Shown: positions 57,886 through 64,000 of the stretch, in pieces
Numbering within the stretch: the first letter of the stretch is position 1
Layout of the letters: the number at the start of each line of letters is the position of its first letter
Assembly: GCF_900156095.1 (NCBI RefSeq)
Contig: NZ_FTMJ01000002.1
Coordinates: 62,001 to 126,000, forward strand
DNA: 64,000 bases
Source: Aeromonas sp. RU39B
GTDB taxonomy: Bacteria; Pseudomonadota; Gammaproteobacteria; Enterobacterales; Aeromonadaceae
Direction of reading: 5' to 3'
Translations under genes and position numbers: made by a program
The notes under the pieces: model-generated
What the model saw: the letters and a program-made list of their open reading frames with translations, nothing else
Database searches by the model: none
Told to the model about the DNA's origin: nothing

Positions 57886-58689
57886 TTAGCGGGCCAGGGT
57901 ATCCGGCAGATGTTCGCGCAGTTTGCCGAGCATCTCTTTGACGACACGCGGGTTGCCGGCGACGATGTTGCCAGAGTTCTCGTAGTTGTGACCGCCAACA
58001 AAGTCGGTGACGATAGCGCCGGCTTCACGGGCCAGCAGTTCACCAGCGGCGGTATCCCACGGCTTGAGGCCCATCTCCCAGAAACCGTCCACACGACCGG
58101 CGGCCACATAAGCCAGATCCAGTGCAGCAGAGCCAGCGCGACGGATGTCGGAGCACTCGATAAACAGCGCCTGGAACATCTTCAGATACGGCTCGATCTG
58201 GTGTTTCTGTTTGGACGGGAAACCGGTAGCCAGTACGGTACCTGCGAGATCCTTGGCTTTGCCGGTACGGATACGATAACCGTTCAGTTGGGCGCCGGAG
58301 CCGCGGGTAGCGGTGAACAGTTCGTCACGAATCGGATCGTAAACAACGGCTTGCTCAGTACGGCCTTTCACGCGCAGGGCAATAGACACACAGAAGTGCG
58401 GAATGCCTTTAATGAAGTTGGTAGTGCCATCCAGTGGGTCGATGATCCATTGATAATCCGCGTTGCTGCCGGCGACTTCGCCGCTCTCTTCCCCAATGAT
58501 GCTGTGCTCGGGGTAAGATTTCTTGATGGTGTAGATGATGGCCGCTTCGGCTTCACGGTCAACGTTGGTCACAAAGTCATTGCTGCCTTTTTGCATAGCC
58601 TCGATGTTCTCGGGCTGGGAGAAGGCTTTGACAATCACTTGACCGGCGTTACGCGCAGCGCGCACGGCGATGTTCAGCATCGGATGCAT
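57886..58689 (-). CDS. suhB: inositol-1-monophosphatase SuhB
   Basis: A magnesium-dependent, lithium-sensitive phosphatase; in E. coli it also joins rRNA antitermination complexes. The 267-residue protein equals E. coli SuhB in length and has GEESGE, the IDPLDGTTNFIKGIPHF metal site and the WDTAAGELLAREAGA motif. The ATG at 58689 is the family start; upstream codons lack similarity. The ribosome site is weak. Confidence 0.96.
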   Translation of the reverse strand: MHPMLNIAVRAARNAGQVIVKAFSQPENIEAMQKGSNDFVTNVDREAEAAIIYTIKKSYPEHSIIGEESGEVAGSNADYQWIIDPLDGTTNFIKGIPHFCVSIALRVKGRTEQAVVYDPIRDELFTATRGSGAQLNGYRIRTGKAKDLAGTVLATGFPSKQKHQIEPYLKMFQALFIECSDIRRAGSAALDLAYVAAGRVDGFWEMGLKPWDTAAGELLAREAGAIVTDFVGGHNYENSGNIVAGNPRVVKEMLGKLREHLPDTLAR

Positions 58690-58910
58690 AGTAGGTTCAC
58701 CACTGGATGTTAAAGAACGGGGATTTTGGGGACGCAAAATTATATCCGAAGGTGGCGCAGAAACTCAAAAGAAAAATGCGATCCAGCTATCTATTTGCGA
58801 CCCGTGGATGAGCCGCGTGGGTTTTTTGCCCGTATTGGCTTGATGTAACTGGCGATGTGGTTGGGCGTCAATGGCGTGACCCACAGGACGCTAAGATCAG
58901 CCAGAAAGGA

Positions 58911-58938
58911 AAAAGGCTCGTCGTGTGACGAGCCTTTT
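58911..58938 (-). terminator. terminator downstream of 6S RNA
   Basis: A 12-bp stem AAAAGGCTCGTC / GACGAGCCTTTT with a GTGT loop is followed by TTTTTCC on the minus strand. It lies directly after the 6S RNA 3' end. Confidence 0.9.
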
Positions 58939-58942
58939 GGGT

Positions 58943-59122
58943 AGGTACCCCGGGAATGCCGTTGCCGGTTTGGGCCCTTGAACCGTAGGTCCAAGGCGGA
59001 AACCTTGTCTGACCGCAGGCTTCTCGGTCGGGCCGAGCATGCGCAATAGTCAGAGTAAAGATTTCCTGGGTATTTGAATATCGGCTCGGGGACATCAACC
59101 GGCTGACAAACACCCCAGGGAT
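58943..59122 (-). ncRNA. ssrS: 6S RNA
   Basis: On the minus strand, directly after zapA, about 180 bases contain the conserved 6S elements GTCCCCGAGCCGATATT and GCATGCTCGGCCCGACCGAG followed by AAGCCT. The ends (CCCTGGGGTG and CATTCCCGGGG) pair to close the long hairpin. 6S RNA mimics an open promoter and holds sigma-70 RNA polymerase in stationary phase. Position next to zapA matches enterics. Exact ends are estimated from the closing stem. Confidence 0.92.
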
Positions 59123-59123
59123 T

Positions 59124-59459
59124 TTAAACCAGTGGCGGCTCCTCATGAGAGGAGTCACCGTAGCGACCATGTTCAATCAGGGCTGCTTCAATGGTTTGTT
59201 GCAGCAGCTTGATCCGCTTGTCCATGGTTTCAGAGTATTGGTGGTTCTTCTCTTTTTCAAGGCAGAGCTCATGGCAATAATTTAAGGCTGCCATGATGGC
59301 CAGTTGTTCGTTGTTGGTTACGCGCGATCGCTGGCGCAACTCGACCAGTTTCTCACTGAGCTGGACTGCTGCAGCACGCAGGGCGTTCTGCTGCCCGGCG
59401 GGGCAAGAGACCTTGTAGGGTCTGCCCAGAATCACAATTTCAACGGCCTCTGTACTCAT
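59124..59459 (-). CDS. zapA: cell division protein ZapA
   Basis: Binds and bundles FtsZ at midcell. The 111-residue protein (E. coli 109) begins MSTEAVEIVILGRPYKVSCP, followed by the segment QNALRAAAVQLSEKL and a long coiled-coil helix with ALNYCHELCLEKEKN. Its stop codon is about two bases from the 6S RNA 5' end, so the two likely share a transcript. It is divergent from ygfB. Confidence 0.95.
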   Translation of the reverse strand: MSTEAVEIVILGRPYKVSCPAGQQNALRAAAVQLSEKLVELRQRSRVTNNEQLAIMAALNYCHELCLEKEKNHQYSETMDKRIKLLQQTIEAALIEHGRYGDSSHEEPPLV

Positions 59460-59623
59460 GCCTTCCTCGATGGCGTAGGGGGCATCCGCATGCCACCCTC
59501 TCGCTTGGGTAACTGGGCCGGACTATATAGCGCATAGTGTGAAGTTTCAAGGCCTTGCTGGCTCTGTATCGGGCTGGGTGGTAGGATCTCAGGCACATAT
59601 GCTGCAACTTTGAGCGACAAGAG

Positions 59624-60193
59624 ATGGAACAGGCAAACAGCGTGACCTACAAGGCACTGATGGAGCTCTTTGAACAACATGAGCTGATGGCCAGCGCGGT
59701 GGAGGCCCACGCCGTGGTGTGTGGTCTGGTATGCGGCGGTTGCCCCCTGGACGGCAAAGCCTGGTTGCCGCACCTTGCTGACCTCATCAACGACGGTTTT
59801 GGCCTGCCGAGTGCGGTGCGCCAGAGTATGACCCATATCTATGAGGCGGTGGTCGAGAGCCTGATGTCCCACAAGGGCGTCGAGATGCTGCTGCCGTCCG
59901 ATGATGCGCCGCTCGATGAGCGCATCGATGCGCTGGTGGAGTGGTCGCAAGCCTTCCTGGCCGGTTTCGGTGTGGTGCAGCAAGAGCTTGGCAAAGCCTC
60001 TGAAGAGTTGCAGGAGATGGTGCGCGATATTGCCAACATCACCCAGGTCTCTTCCGAGCTGGATCAGGAAGATGAAGAGAACGAAGCGGCGTTTCTGGTG
60101 CTGTATGAGCACATCAAGCTCGGCGTGATGATGGCCTTTGAAGAGTGTGGCCAGCGTCCGGGCAGCCCGAGCGTGGCGCCTACTCTGCATTAA
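59624..60193 (+). CDS. ygfB: YgfB/UPF0149 family protein
   Basis: A 189-residue protein of the UPF0149 family with the segments VEAHAVVCGLVCGGC, WSQAFLAGFG and ELGKASEELQEMVRDIANIT, then an acidic QEDEENEAAFLVLYEHIKLGVM end. In Pseudomonas a relative affects ampC activation; elsewhere the role is unclear. In E. coli ygfB heads ygfB-pepP-ubiH-ubiI; here ubiH comes next. Confidence 0.93.
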   Translation: MEQANSVTYKALMELFEQHELMASAVEAHAVVCGLVCGGCPLDGKAWLPHLADLINDGFGLPSAVRQSMTHIYEAVVESLMSHKGVEMLLPSDDAPLDERIDALVEWSQAFLAGFGVVQQELGKASEELQEMVRDIANITQVSSELDQEDEENEAAFLVLYEHIKLGVMMAFEECGQRPGSPSVAPTLH

Positions 60194-60291
60194 TACTCCT
60201 GCCGTCCTTTTTGTCGGACGGCGCAAGGCAGGGCCGGCGCTGGCGTGATAGCATCGGCCCCATGTTTTCTCCCTCTTCGTGGAAATAATGC

Positions 60292-61500
60292 ATGTCTGCC
60301 AACCACTACGACATCATTATCGTTGGCGGCGGCATGAGCGGGGCCACCCTTGCGCTGGCCCTGGCACGTCTGCCGCTCAAGATTGCGTTACTCGAAGCCG
60401 CCGCCCCCGACATGGCGGTGCACCCCGCGTTTGATGCCCGCGCCATCGCGCTCTCTGCCGGCTCGGTTGAAGCGTTGACCCGGCATGGGGTATGGCCGCT
60501 GCTCTCACCCCTGTGTGAACCCATTACCCATATCCACGTCTCGGATAAAGGTCATCTGGGACAGGTGCGCATTCGTGCCGATGAATACCGGTTGCCCGCG
60601 CTGGGTCAGGTGATTGAGCTCTCCCGTGCCGGCATCGCCTTGCAGCAGGCATTGAGCCGCGAGGCGCGTATCGAATCGCTCTGGCCGGTGAATGTCACCC
60701 GGGTTGAACCTGGCGAGTCGCAGGTCACGCTCAGCCTCGATAACGGCCGCACCTTGACGGCGGCCTTGCTGGTTGCCGCCGATGGTGGCCACTCGTTTGT
60801 ACGCGACGCGCTGAAACTGCCGCTCGAGCGACACGATTTTGAACAAAGTGCCGTGATTGCCACGGTGCAAACCGCCGAGCATCCGCGTGGGCGCGCCTTC
60901 GAGCGCTTTACCCGTGGCGGCCCGTTGGCTCTGCTGCCGATGCAAGATGGCTTGAGCTCGCTGGTGTGGAGCGTCCCAAGGCATGACGCACCGGTACTGG
61001 CCGCGATGGATGATCGCGATTTTCTAAGCGCGCTGCAGCAGGCATTTGGCTGGCGCCTTGGCAAGATGCAAGCAGCGGGGCCGCGCCACGTCTATCCGCT
61101 GGTTATGAGTCAGGTGCGCAGGCCGCTGCATCAGCGCTGCGTATTGCTTGGTAATGCGGCCCATCTGCTGCATCCGATTGCCGGGCAAGGCTTTAACTTA
61201 GGCATGCGCGATATCGATGTGCTGGTTGATACGGTGCAGGATTCCCTCACCAACGAGCCCGGTGTGGGGCCACTTGGCAGTGCCCAAATGCTGGAGCACT
61301 ACTGGCAGGGGCGCTCGGACGATCAGGCAAGAACAGTGTGGCTGACCAGCTCGCTCGCCCAACTCTTTTCCAATGATTACGGTCCGCTGGTGGTGGCGCG
61401 CAACGTAGCGCTGAGCCTGATGGCGCGCAGCGACACGCTCAAGGCGCCACTGGTGCGCCAGACCCTCGGTTTTTCTGCTGCCCTGCGCGGCGGTTGGTAA
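60292..61500 (+). CDS. ubiH: 2-octaprenyl-6-methoxyphenol hydroxylase UbiH
   Basis: A FAD-dependent aromatic hydroxylase of ubiquinone synthesis. The 402-residue protein has the FAD-binding GGGMSGATLALAL, the AADGGHSFVRD motif, and GNAAHLLHPIAGQGFNLG, whose Asn in place of Asp is also found in enteric UbiH. ATG 60292 follows a region without a strong ribosome site. It is 12 bases from ubiI on the same strand, and pepP is missing upstream. Confidence 0.94.
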   Translation: MSANHYDIIIVGGGMSGATLALALARLPLKIALLEAAAPDMAVHPAFDARAIALSAGSVEALTRHGVWPLLSPLCEPITHIHVSDKGHLGQVRIRADEYRLPALGQVIELSRAGIALQQALSREARIESLWPVNVTRVEPGESQVTLSLDNGRTLTAALLVAADGGHSFVRDALKLPLERHDFEQSAVIATVQTAEHPRGRAFERFTRGGPLALLPMQDGLSSLVWSVPRHDAPVLAAMDDRDFLSALQQAFGWRLGKMQAAGPRHVYPLVMSQVRRPLHQRCVLLGNAAHLLHPIAGQGFNLGMRDIDVLVDTVQDSLTNEPGVGPLGSAQMLEHYWQGRSDDQARTVWLTSSLAQLFSNDYGPLVVARNVALSLMARSDTLKAPLVRQTLGFSAALRGGW

Positions 61501-61512
61501 CAGGATTGATGC

Positions 61513-62727
61513 ATGCAAACCTATGATCTGGTCATCAACGGCGGTGGCATGGTGGGGCTGGCGCTGGCCGGCGCCCTTAAAACGAGCGGACTGCGTATCG
61601 CCGTATTGGAAGGGCAGTGGCCCGTTCGCTCGCTTGGCGATATCGCCGATAACCGCGTCAGTGCCCTGAGTCTGGCCAGCCAGCGCATCTTGCAGCGTCT
61701 GGGCGCCTGGCAGGGCATCGAGGCTCGCCGCCTGCAAGCATACCGGCAGATGGAGGTGTGGGAGCGCGACAGCTTCGGTCGTATTGGCTTTGATGCGCGC
61801 GATCTCGATGAGCCCGAGCTGGGTCACATCGTCGAAAACCGGGTTATCCAGCTGGCGCTACTCGATGCGCTCGAGGGCGCAGCTAATGTCACCCTGCTCT
61901 GTCCGGCCAACGCGAGCGAATTGCAACGGCTGGATGAACAAGCGGTATTGACCCTGGAAGATGGTCGCCATCTGGCGGCCAAACTGGTGGTGGCGGCCGA
62001 CGGCGCCCACTCCTGGCTGCGCCGCGCAGCCGATATTCCGCTCACCAGCTGGGATTACGGTCATCACGCCCTGGTGGCGACGGTGCGCTGTGCCGAAGCG
62101 CATGGCGCTGTGGCGCGGCAGATCTTCACCCCCGAGGGGCCGCTGGCGTTTTTGCCGCTGTGGGATGCACATACCTGCTCGATTGTCTGGTCGCTGCCGC
62201 CTGAGCGGGCGCAAGCGCTGGTTGCGTGCAGTGAGGCGGATTTTAACCGACAGCTGACGGCTGCATTTGATGCATGCCTTGGCCTGTGTGAAGTGCAAGG
62301 GGCGCGCAGTGCAATCCCACTGACCGCCCGGGTGGCGCGCGATTTTGCCCGCGAGCGGGTGGCCCTGATGGGCGATGCGGCGCATACCATCCATCCGCTG
62401 GCCGGGCAGGGGGTGAATTTGGGCCTGCTCGATGCCGCCGCGCTGGCTGAGCAGATTCTCAACATGCAGCGCGCCGGCGAGGATATTGGCCTGCTCTCCT
62501 CCCTGCGCCCTTATGAGCGCTGGCGCAAGAGCGAAGCGGCGCGCATGTTGGCGGCGATGGAAGGGCTCAAGCGACTGTTTGCCGGTAACCATCCGCTGAA
62601 AAAGCTGCTGCGTGGCGTGGGCCTGCTGGCGACCGATCTCGCCAGCCCGGTGAAGCAGCGCTTTATCGCGGCCGCCATGGGGCTGGAAGGGGAGCTGCCA
62701 GCGTTGGCCAAGGATGAGAAATTCTAA
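61513..62727 (+). CDS. ubiI: FAD-dependent C5-hydroxylase of ubiquinone synthesis UbiI
   Basis: Hydroxylates octaprenylphenol at C5 in ubiquinone synthesis (the older name is VisC). The 404-residue protein has the FAD motif NGGGMVGLALAGAL, VAADGAHSWLRRA and the GDAAHTIHPLAGQGVNLGLLD motif, with Asp as in the general family. It is cotranscribed with ubiH (12-base gap) and a terminator follows. Confidence 0.94.
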   Translation: MQTYDLVINGGGMVGLALAGALKTSGLRIAVLEGQWPVRSLGDIADNRVSALSLASQRILQRLGAWQGIEARRLQAYRQMEVWERDSFGRIGFDARDLDEPELGHIVENRVIQLALLDALEGAANVTLLCPANASELQRLDEQAVLTLEDGRHLAAKLVVAADGAHSWLRRAADIPLTSWDYGHHALVATVRCAEAHGAVARQIFTPEGPLAFLPLWDAHTCSIVWSLPPERAQALVACSEADFNRQLTAAFDACLGLCEVQGARSAIPLTARVARDFARERVALMGDAAHTIHPLAGQGVNLGLLDAAALAEQILNMQRAGEDIGLLSSLRPYERWRKSEAARMLAAMEGLKRLFAGNHPLKKLLRGVGLLATDLASPVKQRFIAAAMGLEGELPALAKDEKF

Positions 62728-62763
62728 TAAAAACACCGCTTTCATCTCAAAATAACTAATGCG

Positions 62764-62804
62764 AAAGGGCTGTGAATGCGACCGTGTTCACAGCCTTTTC
62801 TTTT
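62764..62804 (+). terminator. terminator after ubiI
   Basis: A 9-bp stem GGCTGTGAA / TTCACAGCC, extended by A-T pairs, is followed by TTTTCTTTT, about 40 bases after the ubiI stop. Confidence 0.9.
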
Positions 62805-62811
62805 GCTTGGT

Positions 62812-62827
62812 GCGCAAACGTTTTTCA
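62812..62827. promoter_or_regulatory. PurR-like box upstream of gcvT
   Basis: GCGCAAACGTTTTTCA has a run of twelve identities (CGCAAACGTTTT) with the PurR operator ACGCAAACGTTTTCNT. PurR control of gcvTHP is known in E. coli. It lies about 175 bases upstream of a likely gcvT promoter, farther than expected for simple repression, so a second promoter or looping would be needed. Confidence 0.55.
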
Positions 62828-63097
62828 CGAAAGTGTGATATGCCATGAAAAACTGGCATTTCCTGTTGAAAAGAGGCGGTGAGATTTGGTTTTCTCACTA
62901 TGATTTCTCCTCTGTCAGTTTCGGGATGGTGCGGCGCGGATTAGATTTTTTTAAGGGTGTGTCGGTTCTACCCGATCTCCCCTTGGCATATAATCGGCCC
63001 CATTCAAGGAACCGGCCCTGCATCCCTGCCCAAGGCCTTGGGGCGCGGGGGAGTGGCCCACACCGTCATCGACCGTGATGGCGGCGAGCAAGGAAAC
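62828..63097 (+). promoter_or_regulatory. gcvT leader and promoter region
   Basis: A consensus -10, TATAAT, lies at 62989-62994 with a poor -35 (TTCTAC, 62966-62971). The transcript would have a leader of about 100 bases rich in G and C, with a hairpin of CCGTCA and TGATGG just before the AAGGAA ribosome site. A further hairpin GTGAGA / TCTCAC lies upstream of the promoter. I searched for the two-aptamer glycine riboswitch and do not see its conserved segments. Confidence 0.5.
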
Positions 63098-63100
63098 ATG

Positions 63101-64000
63101 ATGATGACCCAGCAAACCGTTCTCTATCCCAAACATCTGGAAGCGGGCGCCAAGATGGTCGACTTCCACGGTTGGGAGATGCCCATCAACTACGGCTCGC
63201 AAATCGAAGAGCACCATGCGGTGCGAAGCCGTGCCGGCATGTTTGATGTCTCCCACATGACCATCGTCGATCTGCATGGCGAGCGGACCCGCGACTTCCT
63301 GCGTTATCTGCTGGCCAACGACGTGGCCAAGCTCACCGTGCCCGGCAAGGCGCTCTACAGCGGCATGCTGACCGAGCAGGGCGGCGTTATCGACGATCTG
63401 ATTGTCTATTTCCTCACCGAGCATTTTTTCCGTCTGGTGGTCAACTCGGCGACTCGTGACAAAGACCTGGCCTGGATCATCCAGCACGCCAGTGAGTTTG
63501 CCGTCACCGTCACCGAGCGCCCGGAGCTGGCCATGATCGCGGTGCAGGGGCCCGAAGCCAAAGCGCGAGTGGCCACCTTGCTGGACGGCGCGCAGCAAGC
63601 TGCCGTTGCCGACATGAAACCCTTTTTCGGCGTGCAGGCCGGTGAGCTGTTTATTGCCACCACCGGCTATACCGGCGAAGAGGGCTACGAGATTGTGCTG
63701 GCGCAAGAGAAAGCCTGCGATCTGTGGCAATCCTTGCTTGATGCCGGTGTGGCACCCTGTGGTTTGGGGGCGCGTGACACTCTGCGCCTCGAGGCCGGCA
63801 TGAACCTCTATGGTCAGGACATGGACGAGAGCATTTCGCCGCTGGCCGCCAACATGGCCTGGACCATTGCCTGGGAGCCCAGCGATCGCGCCTTTATCGG
63901 CCGCGCTGTGCTGGAAGCGCAAAAAGCCGCCGCGGATCAGCCCAAGCTGGTGGGTCTGCTGATGGAAGAGAAGGGGGTATTGCGTGCCGGTATGCCGGTC
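63101..64000 (+). CDS. gcvT: aminomethyltransferase GcvT, 3' end missing
   Basis: The T protein of the glycine cleavage system transfers the methylene group to tetrahydrofolate. At least 300 residues are present and the frame is open at the window edge. It has [30 protein letters not shown] with the catalytic-site Asp, and [11 protein letters not shown]. Three consecutive ATGs at 63098, 63101 and 63104 follow AAGGAA; 63101 gives the usual spacing. gcvH and gcvP are expected to follow outside the window. Confidence 0.95.
   Translation, partial: MMTQQTVLYPKHLEAGAKMVDFHGWEMPINYGSQIEEHHAVRSRAGMFDVSHMTIVDLHGERTRDFLRYLLANDVAKLTVPGKALYSGMLTEQGGVIDDLIVYFLTEHFFRLVVNSATRDKDLAWIIQHASEFAVTVTERPELAMIAVQGPEAKARVATLLDGAQQAAVADMKPFFGVQAGELFIATTGYTGEEGYEIVLAQEKACDLWQSLLDAGVAPCGLGARDTLRLEAGMNLYGQDMDESISPLAANMAWTIAWEPSDRAFIGRAVLEAQKAAADQPKLVGLLMEEKGVLRAGMPV

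Noticed and set aside
62728..63100. Glycine riboswitch upstream of gcvT
   Set aside because: The conserved tandem aptamer segments are not visible; only general hairpins and a promoter are present.

Overview
This is about 64 kb of gammaproteobacterial chromosome. Gene order and protein content point to Aeromonas or a close relative: the ybaN-apt-dnaX-ybaB-recR-htpG-adk-hemH-gsk backbone of enterics and vibrios, an nrf nitrite ammonification operon, and many chemotaxis and c-di-GMP proteins. The genus is inferred, not proven. Coding DNA is GC-rich. Two gene-free stretches (about 12.2-12.9 kb and 57.2-57.8 kb) are clearly AT-richer. I see no tRNA, rRNA, insertion sequence, prophage or CRISPR array. 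The first gene is cut at the left edge and gcvT at the right edge.

Layout. 1-9.1 kb: alpha/beta hydrolase, fadD, rnd, a LysR regulator divergent from a flavodoxin-fold quinone/NAD(P)H reductase, a DksA/TraR zinc finger protein, a DMT permease, dusC, ybaN and apt. 9.3-23.8 kb: dnaX, ybaB, then an insertion relative to E. coli (chemoreceptor, molybdopterin-fold periplasmic protein, GGDEF/EAL protein), then recR, htpG, adk, hemH, a MAPEG protein and gsk. 23.9-33.2 kb: a sCache chemoreceptor, a DUF2750 protein, a compact FIST/HD-GYP/HD-GYP operon, DNA polymerase II behind a LexA box, and an unidentified small protein. 33.2-35.7 kb: LysR regulator divergent from phenolic acid decarboxylase, and pbpG. 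35.9-43.1 kb: a complete nrf operon on the minus strand (nrfA, B, C, D, E, a DsbE-like thioredoxin, and an nrfF-nrfG fusion). 43.5-54.1 kb: one 3,532-residue type I secreted adhesin with a LapA-like retention module. 54.2-57.2 kb: aceB-aceA. 57.9-62.7 kb: suhB, 6S RNA, zapA, then ygfB, ubiH and ubiI. 63.1 kb to the edge: gcvT.

How the parts work together. fadD supplies acetyl-CoA from fatty acids and aceBA lets the cell grow on it. nrf reduces nitrite to ammonium without oxygen and carries its own heme-attachment machinery for the CXXCK heme of NrfA. At least three c-di-GMP enzymes (one GGDEF/EAL, two HD-GYP) share the window with a giant adhesin whose N-terminus carries a TAAG motif like the sites cut by LapG proteases, so a c-di-GMP-controlled attachment system is plausible; its LapD/LapG and secretion partners are not in the window.

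The observations I would follow up first are: the FIST/HD-GYP operon, whose first HD-GYP has lost conserved residues that the second keeps; the orphan giant adhesin; tandem copies of the end of recR downstream of its stop codon; PurR-like boxes before gsk and gcvT; and dnaX without a recognisable frameshift site.
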